Positions 45,305 to 57,330 of a stretch of 64,000 nucleotides of DNA are shown here, in pieces. Location: contig CM065300.1 of NCBI GenBank assembly GCA_032871835.1, positions 69,823,192 through 69,887,191 of the forward strand. The letters run 5' to 3'. This DNA is from Dipteronia dyeriana. Lineage: Eukaryota; Streptophyta; Magnoliopsida; Sapindales; Sapindaceae. Position 1 is the first letter of the stretch. Every line of letters starts with the position of its first letter. Both the position numbers and the translations under genes were made by a program. The notes beneath the pieces were generated by a model. The model was not told where the DNA came from. It worked only from the letters and a program-made list of their open reading frames with translations, and made no database searches.

Positions 45305-46090
45305 ATGCAAGATTCCAAGAAAGGTATGTTACCTTTCAGACATGGAATCAAATTTTCTAAGGAACAAGTTCCTAAGAGTGAGCATGAAGAGCAATTCATG
45401 AGTAAGGTTCCATATGCATCGGCAGTTGAAAGTCTCATGTATGCAATGCTTTGTACTAGACCAGATATTTGTTTTGCTGTGGGCATAGTTAGCAGGTTTC
45501 AATCGAAACCTGGTCCTGATCACTGGATGACAGTCATGCATATTTTCAAGTATCTTATATGAATGAGAGATTATATGCTTGTATACTCTTGAGGGGATTT
45601 AATTCCCATTGGGTATACAAATTCTAATTTTCAGTCAGATTCTGACTCCAGAAGATCAACATCAGGATCTGTGTTTACTATTGGAGGAGGGGCAGTTATG
45701 TGGAGGAGTATCAAGCAATCTTGTATTATCGATTCCACCATGGAAGCAGAGTATGTTGCCGCATGCGAGGCTGTTAAAAAGGCTGTCTGGCTCCGCCAAT
45801 TCCTGATTGACTTTGAAGTGGTTCATGATGCGAATAAGCAGATCACTATCTATTGTGACAATAATGGAGCAGTGGCTAATTCGAGAGAACCAAGAAGTCA
45901 TAAGAGAGGGAAACACATTGAAAGAAAGTATCATCTTCTAAGGGAAATTGTGCATAGGGGTGACGTGACGATTACCAAAATCGCGTCAGCGAAAAATCTA
46001 GCTGATCCCTTTACAAAGGCTCTTCCTCAAAAGAGTTTTGATGGGCATCTAGAGAACATGGGGATGAGAGATATGACACATTTGCTATAG
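45305..46090 (+). pseudogene. A3 RT thumb and RNase H
   Basis: The frame 45305-45562 carries KVPYASAVESLMYAMLCTRP and GIVSRFQSKPGPDHW. After two stops, 45671-46090 carries DSTMEAEYVAACEAVKKAVW, TIYCDNNGAVANSREPRSHK, GKHIERKYHLLREI and LADPFTKALPQKSF to a natural end (THLL stop). This is the best preserved RNase H of family A here. Confidence 0.92.
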
Positions 46091-46091
46091 A

Positions 46092-46104
46092 GCAAGTGGG
46101 AGAT
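46092..46104 (+). other. Polypurine tract of A3
   Basis: GCAAGTGGGAGAT directly before the 3' LTR start TGTTAGG. Confidence 0.9.
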
Positions 46105-48437
46105 TGTTAGGATTATGCTCGATAGCAAGAGTGTAATATTGTAATTAACAATCTTTTCTTATGAATAAAGTGATTTCTAGTTTAACAAATCTTATAGCAT
46201 TTATAGTTTAATTATTATAATTGTCAAAAGTAAATAATCATAAGGTCAAAAGACTATGAGAAAATAAGAATTGTTAATACATCTAGATATGTATGAGGTA
46301 GACACAATTCTTTAGTTAGTCTTGAATAATATTCACAACTTAAGATAGAAGGTTGGGCGCTTTTATCTTGTCAAAGTTGTAGATTCTTTTGCTAACATTT
46401 GAGTGGGATCAAATGTGTTATGATGAGTCTAAAATCATCAAAGTGTGGTGTCTTTGGGCAAAAGAATGTAGTGCACTGGGTGCATTGAATAGGATCAAAA
46501 TGAAATACTTTATCTAGAACAGTCAATGGATAAAAGTTTTCATTTGAAGACAATCGGAGAGTCTATCTTAATCGTGAGATAAATGATGGACTTATGGTTG
46601 CAAGTGTTATCATTTGAGCTATCAATGAGTACGATTATATAGCATAGTCTATCCTCGATAGTTTGGTGGTATTCATTTGTTAATCGATAGAGGACTTCAT
46701 TTATAGATATGGACATCGTGGCTCCATTTATTGAATGAGAGTAGAATACCATCATATGGATGTTTTGAGGTATAGGATATTAAATCTTAACGTTAAGTTT
46801 TTAATAGTGTCTATTGAAACATGGCTTCTGGACAAGTCAAAATATCCATGTTCAAAATGTGGTCATATGAGTAAATATGGTAACTTGGAGCTATAAGCGG
46901 TCTATGAGCTCTTGGCGATTACTGGTATTCTTCACTAGGATACACTTTCTCCAATAAGGTTGTCTAGGGTATGAACGAGTAAATATCAACTTATTCTATC
47001 TTTATTTAAGAGTTCAATTTTAGTTCTTTAGTGGAATGAACTAAAATTAAATAGATCGAACCGAAGTGAATCATTTGTTGATTGTGATTAGGTTGTATCT
47101 ATTGGAGCTTAATTTAGATAGCCCGCCAAGATCCCCAATCCACACGAACTTGCATGGATCACTTAATATATTCTACCGGACCAATAGGGATCCATCTAGA
47201 GTTGTAATAAGGCATGAGAACTTGTTTCTTTTTGTAAGAATATGTCTAGTTCACATGTGGACTTTTTATTAAGGTCCAATGGGTTTAATAAAATAAAACA
47301 AATAATATATGGCCATTATATATATGGTATGGGCGGCAAAGGCTATTAAGAATAGCTTAAATATATTATTTTCGTTTTATTATTTAATTAAATGAAATTT
47401 AATTAATTTGTTAATTGATTAATTATTTAATTAAAAGTCAAAATCTTTTTCCTAGTAGGAGATAGTCTCCTAAAACTATACTATTGTTGGTAGTATAGTT
47501 AATGTTAAAGACTATATTTGATAAGTAGATAAATAAAAGGAATTATTTATCTAATCAAATTAGGACGTCTTTAATATGGTTACAAATACACTATTGAGTT
47601 GGATTAGGAGTCTTGGTGTAGGAAAGAATTCTTTTTGGAAAAGGATTATTGGTCACCAAGTAAAACTACTTAGTGGTATAATTCTTCTTTGAAAAGGATT
47701 CATAACCACCAAGTTAATCTACCTAAGGATAGGATTCTTGTCCATCAAGTAATCCTTCTTAGGAAAGAATAATCTCTCCTAATCTACATCAAAGAGGTAA
47801 ATTTCGGCCAACACATATGGTTATAGGAGAAGTTAGATTTCCTTTTAGATAAGGACTCTTAACTACCAAATAAATCCACCTAAGGAAAGGATTCTTGCCA
47901 ACCAAATAAATCCTTATTAGGAGAGGATTTATGATCCAATATATATGTGCATGAGAATTTCGGCCAGCTATAAGGCAATTATAGGTGAATTTCGACCAAG
48001 CTTATTTTCTAAGAGAAGAATTCTGACATCAAAAGGGTTTTGTGTACTAATATCGAATCAATGTTCATGCGAGTTTCAATCAAATTGATTAATAATTCAC
48101 AAGTGACCGGACGTTCTTGGATTTTTCTCTTGGAGGATATTTGTAACTAACAAAGAAAAGATTTTTGCTTTGTCTCCATCCTTAGGAGTACAATTTAAAG
48201 AAAGGGAGCCCACACTCCAAGGTGATTCACGTTCGTGATTGGATTAGAAGATCTTGCGGAATCAATTCGGCACTTGTTCAATCGTCACGAGTAAAAGGTA
48301 CGATACTTTTATATATGTCAATTAATCTTGGGTTAAGGTTCTCGTTGAATAAAGGGAAAAAAATTAAATACGCAAACCCTAAATTTTTCATTTTTTATCA
48401 CGCTTCCGTTGCGTTTTGAACCTAGTTTTTCCCTACA
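46105..48437 (+). mobile_element. 3' LTR of A3 with internal deletion
   Basis: The LTR is 2,333 bp, 145 bp shorter than its partner. The missing part lies at about 48026-48027, where AAGAATTCTGACATC joins AAAAGGGTTTTG. In the 5' LTR the same flanks are separated by the segment 40442-40584, bounded by CATC words, a microhomology deletion in the U5 side. TATA CCAATATATATG at about 47936-47947. Confidence 0.93.
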
Positions 48438-48442
48438 ATTTT

Positions 48443-49560
48443 AAGTGATGAAAAATCAAATCTTGAAAAAGAGGTCTCTCAATCTCTCGATAGAGATCCT
48501 ACCTTGGACTCTAAGGAACCCGCTCCTTGGGTTAGGCATCGCCACAACAAGAGTGACATTCTTGAAATGTGAATGAGGGGTGTGAGAACTAGACATCAAT
48601 TAGAAAATCAAATTAGTTATACTTGCTACCCCTCTCAAATTGAACCCAAAAAGGTTGATAAATCCTTAAGTGATGAGTTTTGGGTCCTTGCTATGCAAGA
48701 AGAACTAAATCAATTTGAAAGAAATTAGGTTTGGACTCTAGTTCTTAGACCTAAGAACACTAATGTGATAGGCACCAAGTGGGTCTATAGGAACAAATCT
48801 GATGAGAATGGCAATATTGTATGGAACAAAGCTAGACTTGTAGCACAAGGATACTCTCAAATTGAGGGTATCGACTTTGAGGAGACTTTTGCTCCCTTTG
48901 CCCGATTAGAGTCCATTAGGCTTCTCTTATCCATATCGTGTGTTCACAAGTTTAAATTGTATCAAATGAATGTTAAGAGTGCCTTTCTCAATGGCTTCTT
49001 GCAAGAGGAAGTATTTGTTGAGCAACCTAAGGGGTTTGTGGATCCATACCACCCTAATCATGTTTATCGCCTCAAGAAGGCGCTATATGGGTTAAAACAA
49101 GCACCGAGGGCTTGGTATGAGCGCCTCACTCTTTATCTTGTTGACAATGGCTATTCTAGAGGTAGTGTTGACAAGACTTTGTTCATCAAGTGCACTAAAT
49201 ATGAGCTATTCATAGCTCAAATTTATGTTGATGACATCATTTTTTGTTTCACCAATAACTTGAAAGTTCAACAATTTGTCGATGTCATGACTCATGAGTT
49301 TAAAATGAGCATGGTTGGTGAACTCACTTACTTCCTAGGCTTGCAAATCAAGCAAATGCATGATGGGATCTTCATATCCCAAGCTAAGTATGCCAATAAC
49401 CTAGTGAAGAAGTTTGGCCTTGAGAATGCTAAGCATTGTGACACACCAATGAGTACCACTTTGAAACTTAGCAAGGATGCTAGTGGAAAAAATATGGATC
49501 AAAGTCTATATCGTGGCATGATAGGGAGTTTGCTATACTTGATTGCTATTAGGCCCTGAT
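48443..49560 (+). pseudogene. S reverse transcriptase
   Basis: The frame resumes after A3 with the linker (SLDRDPTLDSKEPAPWVRH, EFWVLAMQEELNQFE) and two stops (TGA near 48570, TAG at 48727-48729). Then an open 264-codon frame (48765-49559) has [32 protein letters not shown] and [15 protein letters not shown], with YVDD intact at residues 154-157. Motif A Asp is Asn69. An extra C near 49555 (AIRP then stop) shifts the frame. Confidence 0.9.
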
Positions 49561-50168
49561 ATAGCTTTTAGTGTTGGTGTGTGTGCTAGGTATCAAGGCA
49601 ATCCTAAGAATCCCATCTATCCTCTGTGAAAAGAATCATTCGATATGTGAATGGGACATCCAACTATGGGATATGGTACTCTTTTGACACTAATGCTAGT
49701 TTAGTTGGCTTTAGTGATGCAGATTGGGCAGGTAATTGTGATGATAGGAAAAGTACATTGGGCGGTTGCTTCTTCCTAGGGAACAATCTTGTGTCTTGGT
49801 TTTGCAAGAAGCAAAATTCCATCTCATTATCCGCAGCCGAGGCCGAGTATATAACCATTCAGAGTGCTTGCACATAACTCCTTAGGATAAAGCAAATGCT
49901 TGTGGATTATAGCTTTGAGCAAGGTACTCTAACCCTTTATTATGATAACATGAGTGCCATCAATATTTCAAAAAATCCTATCCAACATTCTAGAACCAAG
50001 CATATTGACATTAGACATCATTTCATTAGGGAGCTAGTCGAGAGAAAATGCATTGCACTTGAACATGTGGGCACAAATGATCAACTAGCGGATTTGTTTA
50101 CTAAACCATTAGATTCAACTAAGTTTAAATCTCTTAGTAGGTCTATTGGAATTTTTCATATGCATTGA
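49561..50168 (+). pseudogene. S RNase H
   Basis: Frames 49626-49877 and 49896-50168 carry RYVNGTSNYGIWYS, FSDADWAGNCDDRKSTLGGC (Asp kept), ISLSAAEAEYITIQSACT (Glu kept) and YYDNMSAINISKNPIQHSRT with KHIDIRHHFIRELVER. A CAA to TAA stop (about 49875-49877) divides them. It ends naturally at SIGIFHMH. Typical C-terminus of a SIRE-type pol. Confidence 0.9.
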
Positions 50169-51370
50169 TGGGTTTTGGTGGTTGACTCCATATGGGGAGC
50201 TCAAGCAAAGAGAGCTAACTTGCATTTTAATAAGCAAATAATTGTTCAATTTTGTGCTCTTTAATTATTTGCTTGAGTATCTTGGATGCATATATTATTA
50301 TGTCTTTTTATTCAATAAGTGTGTTTTTGCCTTATTTGAAATGCATGTCTCATTTGTGTTCAAACATGTATTTTTGAAATAGGAAATTTGATTGGAAAGT
50401 ACATTTGATTGACCCAAATTTTATCTCCATGTTTATGAAAACTTGATCTTGACATGCTTAAAGTGTTATGCATGATGAATTTATTGAATGCTTACAAAAT
50501 GATTGCAAATATGTGTGCAAGTGACATTTGAGACTTCATTCTATAAGGATATTGTATCCATTTCAAGGATTTCACATTCCTATAGTCTCTCTCTCTTTAC
50601 TTATTGAACAAGACTACTATCATACTAGCATCTTGCCTGGAAAAATCTAAAAGGGTGCAATAGTCGCTAATGTCTTGTTCAACTTGTAAAGTTTGATAGT
50701 TGCTCTTATTTTTTTTTTGTTAAACTATATCTTGTTTTTCATTGACAATTTTGTGCAAATTGGTTTGAATTCTCTTGGAACCTCATGTGTTATTTTCCTT
50801 TGCCAAATACCATGCTTTTGGAAGTTGATGTTGCATGTACTTCATTCAAGGCAATCTTTCGCACATGTTCCAATCAATAAAACTTCCATGAATTTCTCTC
50901 TCTCTTAATTAACCTGCATAAAGTTGTTGTATATGATTATGCATTTACATTGCAAATATCTCTCTTTGCCAAAACGTCCCGGTTGGGGAATACTCATTTG
51001 CCTATCATGTGACAAAAAAGGGGAGTAGTATTGGATTTAGAGGGAGTTGATATTGGCATGACTTAAGGGGAGATTGACCTATTGAGAGGGAGTGGATCTA
51101 TTGGATTTATGGGGAGTTGATATTGGCATGACTTAAGGGGAGATTGACCTATTGAGAGGGAGTGGATCTATTTAAGGGGAGCGTTTGCTATGTGCATTGT
51201 TAATTGCATGTTACTTGTTTCTAATTCATGCAAATTGGCTTGTATTTATTTATCTTGATCCCTCTCATACACTTGTCTTAGAAAGTGTAGTTCTTTGTTT
51301 TGTAGGGATGATCATTCTTCAAGAGATAAAAGATTTGAAGATTTAGCTTTAGGTATCTCTTGTAATATAT
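50169..51370 (+). other. S 3' spacer with repeated purine tracts
   Basis: About 1.2 kb after pol. In SIRE elements this interval may carry an envelope-like ORF; the only ORF here (50693-50908, 71 codons, hydrophobic) is too short to support that. Purine tracts (AAAAAAGGGGAGTAG at 51014, ACTTAAGGGGAG twice, TTTAAGGGGAGCG at 51171) are spaced over 170 bp, as in the multiple tracts known from SIRE relatives. The 3' LTR that should follow is absent. Confidence 0.75.
51031..51170 (+). repeat. 70-bp tandem duplication near the S polypurine tracts
   Basis: Units 51031-51100 and 51101-51170 both start TTGGATTTA and end GAGAGGGAGTGGATCTA. They differ at only one or two bases (TAGAGGG versus TATGGGG), so the duplication is recent relative to the decay of S or is kept homogeneous. 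Confidence 0.95.
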
Positions 51371-52369
51371 AATGTTTTTTGTTGACCTATTAAGTCCGGG
51401 TCTCATTTGAGGATGTACTCTCATATGACCCTTCCATTCAATTTAGCTTAGGGAGATTGAGTAGATGTATACCCAATCACCCAAACAATACATGAGTTTA
51501 AGAAGAACAAATAGATGTATACCTAGTCAACTATCCAATTAATTCCCTCAATATATTAGCTAAGAGAGAAATGTACAATCAAAGACAAATCAACTAAGGG
51601 AAGGATTTGAAACAATGAATAGAACATAATTGATAGATTTAATTAGATTAAAAATAGAGTTAATTACAAATCTCAATATCCATAAGTGTTCACATCAATC
51701 CCTTAGTAGGATGTTTAGCTACTCATGACAATTACAATGAAATAACAAGGAGAAAAGAGATAGAGAAGACCCATGGCGAGAAACTTCTCCTTTCTTGAAG
51801 CTTTGATCGAAACTTCTAGTGTCCTTGAGTAGATTATGATAGAAGATTGTTAGATTTGGTGGGTGTTAGTGTTTGGAAGAGAAGAGAGTGATTTTAGATC
51901 TAGAAATTTGCATATTCTCTTCCCACTTCGAAAGGGAACAAGAGATATTTATAAGGTTTCCAAAATAGGGCTGAAAATCACTGATGTGGTTGTCTGACAC
52001 ACCAAATGTGCAGGTCGTGCACGGGTAAGGACTCGTGCAATGCCCTGATGCTCGATTTCACCTTTTATATTTTGGCAATTGCACAGACAAATGCACGGTG
52101 GTGCGCAGATGTAGACCCGTGTAATGGCTTGGCTTCTACTTCCTTCATAGTGCGCGGGTTGGGACCAGCGCAATACCAGCACATTGACCTGATGTTGCCT
52201 CTTCAACTTTATGTCATGTTTCCACACAAAACTGCATCTTTCATCTAATTATCCGGAATATACCTAATCACCTGAAAACACAAATAAAGAGCCATAAGAG
52301 ATGCGAAAACACCCGAAAACAAGACAAAGGTTAAGGAAATGAGGCCCAAAATATATAACAATTTTGGCA
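51371..52369 (-). mobile_element. H-type gypsy LTR, minus strand
   Basis: On the minus strand it begins TGCCAAAATTGTTATATATTTTGG (52369 downward), as does the LTR at 7994, followed by TCTTATGGCTCTTTA, the GC island (52250-51995) and a TATA box (minus CCTTATAAATATCTC, about 51955-51941). The other end at about 51371 merges with S and is not a proper LTR end. It lies against chromovirus integrase at 52383, which it or a former element interrupted. Confidence 0.62.
51995..52250. repeat. GC-rich repeat island in minus-strand H LTR
   Basis: Three imperfect units contain TGCACGGGT, GACTCGTGCAATG and GTGCGCGGGT words. The words match those at 8170-8400 but the order and spacing differ. The ORFs of 80-92 codons on both strands are GC artefacts. 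Confidence 0.65.
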
Positions 52370-52382
52370 CCATCACCTAATA

Positions 52383-52939
52383 GAGAAAACAGTGGAGTTA
52401 TTCTTTAGATATGTAGTGAATACATTTGGGGTACCTAGTGACATTGTTAACGACATAGATGCTCGATTTACAGGAAAATTCTGAACAAATCTCTTCAAAC
52501 TGATGGGGTCTGAACTGAAGTTCTCCATAACAAACCATCCATAAATGGATGGGGAAACGGAAAGGATCAATGCACAATCGGAGGAGAATTTGAGGTATGA
52601 TGGACCATTTGTGATAAGGGAATGCGTGGGGAATATGGCATATAGGTTGACATTACCGGATAGATTGAAGATCCATCCAACATTCCATGTGAGTTTCTTA
52701 AAGCCTTACTACGAGGAAGTAGGTCCTAGTAGTGCTCAACAGAGGTGGGCACCTCCTGTTATTAGGGTGGATTTTGAAAAGACTGTAGAGAAGATCCTGG
52801 ATCAGCTTATGGTCGGTGAGAGCAACAATAATTGGAAGAGAGATTTTATGGTTCAATGGAAAGGCGAGAGTGAGCTGAGACTATATGGAAGCGTGGGGCA
52901 ACTTTGTAACGGTTTGAAGATTTGGTACGGTTGTACCTA
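52383..52939 (+). pseudogene. Chromovirus integrase and chromodomain fragment
   Basis: Ty3/gypsy integrase core text: ELFFRYVVNTFGVPSDIVND with DARFTGKF (catalytic Asp kept), then a stop (TGG to TGA), LMGSELKFSITNHP, a second stop (CAA to TAA), and GETERINA (Glu kept). The stretch between this and the C-terminal part is deleted. RYDGPFVIRECVGNMAYRLT, LKIHPTFHVSFLKPYYEE and a chromodomain (EKILDQLMVGESNNNWKRDF, QWKGE) follow to a stop at 52938-52940. The chromodomain directs insertion by reading histone marks. The piece is isolated: nothing upstream remains. Confidence 0.9.
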
Positions 52940-52990
52940 AATAACCTCACGATGAGAAAGTTGTATGTCTTCGGCCTGGGTGGTTAGTTT

Positions 52991-55262
52991 AGTTGGGATT
53001 ATGCTCGATAGAAAGAGTATAATAATGTATTTGATAATCTTTTCATATTAATAAAGTGATTTCTAGTTTAATAAATCTTATAGCATTTATAGTTTAATTA
53101 TTATAATTGTCAAAAGTAAATAATCATAAGGTCAAAAGACTATGAGAAAAGAAGAATTGTTCATACATCTAGATATGTATGAGGTAGACACAATTCTTTA
53201 GTTAGTCTTGAATGATATTAACAACTTAAGATAAAGGTTGGGCCCCTTTATCTTGTCAAAGTTATAGATTCTTTTGCTAGCATTTGAGTGGGATCAAATG
53301 TATTATGATGAGTCTAAAATCATCAAAGTGTGGTGTCTTTGGGCAAAATCATCTAGTGCACTGGGTGAATCGAATTGGATCACAGTGTAATACTTTATCT
53401 ATAACTGTCAACGGATAAAAGTTTTCACTTGAAGACAATCAAAGAGTCTATCTCAATCTTGAGATAAATGATGGACTTGTTGTTGCAAGTGTTATCATTT
53501 GAGCTATCAATGACTACGATTATATAGCATAGTTTATCCTTGATAGTTTGGTGTTATTAATTTGTTAATCAATAGAGGACTTCATTTATAGATATGGACA
53601 TCGTGGCTCTATTTATTAAATGAGAGTAGAATATCATCATATGGATGTTTTGAGGTATTAGATATTAAATCTTAACGTTAAGTTTTCAATAGTATCTATT
53701 GAAATATGGCTTCTGGACAAGTCAAAATATCCAAGTTTAAAATGTGGTCATATAAGTAAATATGGTAACTTAGAGAGCTATAGGCGGTCTATGTGCGTTT
53801 GGCAATTACTGATATGCTTCACGAGGATACACTTTCTCCATTAAGATTGTTTGGGGTATGAATGAGAAATATTTACTTATTCTATCTTTATTTAAGAGTT
53901 CAATTTTAGCATTTTAGTGGAATGAACTAGAATTAATAGATCGGACCTAAGTGAATTATTTGTTGATTGTGATTAGGTTATGTCTATTAGAGCTTAAATT
54001 TAGATAGCCCGCCAAGATCCTCAATCCACACGAACTTGCATGGATCACTTGATATATTCTACCGGACCAATTTATGGGTTCATTTAGAATTGTATTAAGG
54101 CATGTTGACTTGTTTCTTTTTGTATGAATGAGTCTAGTTCACATGTGGACTTTTTATTAAGGTTCAAATGGATTTAATAAAATAGAAAAAACAATATTTA
54201 GCCCATGTATAGGTGTTGGGCGGCAAGGCTATTTAAAATAGCTTTTTTATTGTTTTTTATTTTATTATTTATTTAAAGGAAATTAATTAATTTGGTAATT
54301 AATTAATTATTTAATTAAAAGTCAACATCTTTTTCCTAATAGGAGAAAGTCTTCTAATATTAGACTATTGTTGGTAGTATAATTAATATTAAAGATTAAA
54401 TTTGATAAGTAGATAAATAAAATGAATTATTTATCTAGTCAAATTAGGAAATCGTTAATATGGTCACAAATACACTATTTGAGTTGGATTAGGGGTTTTG
54501 GTGTAGGAAAGAATTCTTTTTGGAAAAGGATTCTTGGTCACTAAGTAAATCCACCTAGAGATAAGATTCTTGTCTACCAAGTAAATCCTCTTTAGGAGAG
54601 GATTTGTGAACCTATAAATATAGGTTGTATATTTCGGCCAAAAGCTATGAGTTTTCAAAAAGATGAAATTCGACCAAGCAAGAATTCTAAGAGTAGAATT
54701 CGGCCAAGGTATTTTTCTTTGAGAAAATTTCAGCCAAAGGGGAATTTTGAGTAAAGAGAATTCGGTTCTTGCTTTAGATAAATTCTTCCAACTCTAAAGA
54801 TTGGTGTGAAATTTCAGGAAAGAGGAAAAGAAAGAAAGAATGTTTTGTATTCGACAGTGCACTAGAAGCCTTTACATTAGAAGGTTTTGTGTACAACATC
54901 GAATTTAGGTTCACGCGAGTTTCAATCAAATTTATTGATAATTCACAAGTGACCAAACGTTCTTCGTTTTTCTTCTTGGAGGATAACTGTGACTAATAAA
55001 TAAAAAGAATTTGTTTGTTTCCATCCTTAGGTATACAATTTAAAGAAAGGGAGCCCACAATCTTAGGTAATTCACGTTCGTGATTGGATTGGAAGATCTT
55101 ACGGATTCCATTCGACACTAGTTCAATCGTCTTGAGAAAAAGGTACGATACTTTTAATATACATCAATCAATCTAGTGTTAAGGTTCTTTCTATTAAAAG
55201 GGAAAATTTTATAAATATTTCAAACCCTAATTTTACCCTTCCGTTGTGCTATTTTCCCTACA
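52991..55262 (+). mobile_element. 5' LTR of A4
   Basis: 2,272 bp ending ATTTTCCCTACA. TATA CCTATAAATATAGG at 54611-54624 comes after a short U3 array (two to three units, about 54510-54600). Confidence 0.92.
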
Positions 55263-55264
55263 AT

Positions 55265-55276
55265 TGGTATCAGAGC
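55265..55276 (+). other. Primer binding site of A4
   Basis: TGGTATCAGAGC, a perfect initiator-Met type PBS two bases after the LTR. Confidence 0.95.
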
Positions 55277-56623
55277 AAGGTTGTACCCTTGATTATTTGA
55301 TGTATGTGTACGTGAATCTTTTTCTATTTATTGTATCTATGCATGTTTTAGAAAGAGATGACACTTTAGGTATTCACATATATATTTACATTGAAATGTA
55401 TGGATATATATATTATTTATTTGTGGATTGTTATTGCTCAATTTTGGTCATAGAATTCCAATGAATTTTCTTTTGGGATTGTAACAAGAATGGTGGAATA
55501 TCATCGCCATAAATTCCTTATTGATAGTTGCTAAGTTTTTTTTATTGTTGTAATAAAAAAAAACTGCAGTATTTATTTTGTTTAAAATACTGTTGTAATA
55601 CATTCATGTATCGAAGACTCAAAGGTTTGAAGAATTGGAAGCAACCGGAGTAAGTTTTGGACCATACGAGCCATAGCAACAAACTTGCTTGCGAAGAACA
55701 CGTGACCACAATTGTTGTGGCATGAGCTGCGCAGGGCAGCCCTATGGAAACCATGGGCTGCACATTGCAGCCCTTTATGGGGTTGTGGGGTGCGCACACC
55801 CATTGGAGGGAGCCAAGGGTGCACATGCCCATGGGAGGCAGCTGAGGGATGTCCAAACGGACGATGGTCATGTGAATACTTGTTCGCCAAGAAAGGCGTT
55901 TTTGTATTCCAAGACATATGTAATTTACTTGTTTTTCTTGGATGGACCAAAATTGTAGCTATTTATATTTTCGTAAATATTACAATATTTGTTATTGTAC
56001 GATAACATGTCATATAGAATAGGAGTGCCACTTATATATTTGTTTTGAAATGAACATGCATTTAATGGTCTAGGTATCTAATTGGCATCTAGATAACTCG
56101 GTAAATCTTTCTTTGGAATTCGATCACACGCCTTAAATAATTGAGTGGGGGAAGGTGTTTTGGAACACCTACGGCCTCCAAGTTTAGTTGAGCTTTATGT
56201 TTCATGTAATAACCACCCAAGAGGTATTCATGAATGGAATTTAGCAAGATACTTCATTACAAGGATAGACTAGACAATTAACACAAACGATATCTACTTC
56301 CAAAGGAGGGATATTCGTGAAAGATTATATTGAAGGTCGATAACTTGGTAACACACTCAATATGATTTTATTAATAAAATCCCAAGAGTTCTTGTTAATA
56401 AAATTGCAAGGCTAAAATTGAAAACGCTGGTTGTTATGATAATAATTAGGTGGGATCTAGTCCAACTAGTAAATGGTGCGAACTCCTAAAGAAGGCGTGA
56501 CATTTATGGATGTTGGATCACCGTTGAATTTTACGATTGAATTATTTTATTTAATTCAAGATAAGTATTAAAGTGTTTTATCATGATTGTTTACTTATGT
56601 AATTTTGTTATTAAAAATAAATC
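55277..56623 (+). other. A4 untranslated leader
   Basis: Colinear with the A3 leader. The microsatellite is reduced to about five AT units (55403-55413). The GC-rich stretch is at about 55690-55860, where overlapping ORFs on both strands are not genes. Confidence 0.75.
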
Positions 56624-57330
56624 AGGACCCCATCCCTAATCAACATCCTAAAAGATAATACTTTAACTGGTGATAATTATGTCACATGGAAAAGGAATAT
56701 TGGGTTGTTGTTGCATGTTGAAAAGCATAAGTTCGTTATGTGTACTCTTAAACTACCTACTCCTACTAATGAATCTATTGAGGAGCAAAAGAGACGAGTA
56801 TCAGTAGTGGAAGTCTTCAAATCAGATGGCTAAATGTCATTATGGCCACCATCTCCGACGTGTTGCAACAGCAACATGAAGGAATTTAGATTGCTGTCAA
56901 TATAATGATGTCTCTGGAAGAGATGTTTGCTATGAAATCTAGGACGACTAAGAGAGAGGCAGTGACTACTTTTATGAATCTTAGGATGAAACCTGGATAG
57001 ACAGTTAAAACATCACATGATGAAAGTCATAGCACATCTCAACATTGTTGAGCTCAATGGTGCTGAGATAGATGGTGAGACAAAAATTGACATGATCGTC
57101 AACTCACTGTCGGATTCCTTTGATCAGTTCAAGTTGGACTACACCTTGAACAATAAAGAATACACCTTGTTGGGTTTGATGCAAGATGTGAAAAGCACTA
57201 AGAAAATCCTTGTTAAAGGTAAGGGTTAAGAGATTCATACGGTTAGTAAAGTTGCTACTGTTAAAGACCCGTAAGAAGGTCAAGAAACAACTGAAGAAAA
57301 ATCAACTTGGGCCTAACTAGAGGGGTTTCC
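56624..57330 (+). pseudogene. A4 gag
   Basis: The start position reads AGG (56624-56626). INILKDNTLTGDNYVTWKRN and a later frame (57017-57229: MMKVIAHLNIVELNGAEIDG, FDQFKLDYTLNNKEYTLLGL) are readable. The nucleocapsid and the zinc knuckle are gone: after a Lys-rich tail the sequence jumps at about 57320 into the protease/pre-integrase border. This deletion has a different left border from the one in A3 and A5. Confidence 0.85.

Larger units (their letters stand above)
38516..48437 (+). mobile_element. Copia A3, full length, TSD ATTTC/ATTTT
   Basis: LTRs at 38516-40993 and 46105-48437 bound 5.1 kb of internal sequence with PBS, leader, gag, integrase, RT, RNase H and polypurine tract in order. 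The 5-bp flanks ATTTC (38511-38515) and ATTTT (48438-48442) differ at one base. The host S frame is continuous across the site. The LTRs are very alike apart from a roughly 145-bp deletion in the 3' copy, so this is a fairly young layer. The protease is deleted. Confidence 0.93.
33469..51370 (+). mobile_element. SIRE-like copia S, interrupted by A3, lacking 3' LTR
   Basis: A 5' LTR (33469-34978), Met-type PBS and a large gag with two knuckle-like motifs, protease, integrase, RT and RNase H in copia order. A long 3' spacer with several purine tracts follows. These traits match the SIRE/Maximus branch. A3 divides it between integrase and RT. The 3' LTR is missing at the junction with the H-type LTR near 51370. 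The 5' flank is AATAG (33464-33468); its partner is lost. Confidence 0.9.

Noticed and set aside
50693..50908. Hydrophobic 71-codon ORF as an envelope-like gene of S
   Set aside because: Far too short, no signal of a longer frame around it, and the hydrophobicity follows from a T-rich stretch.
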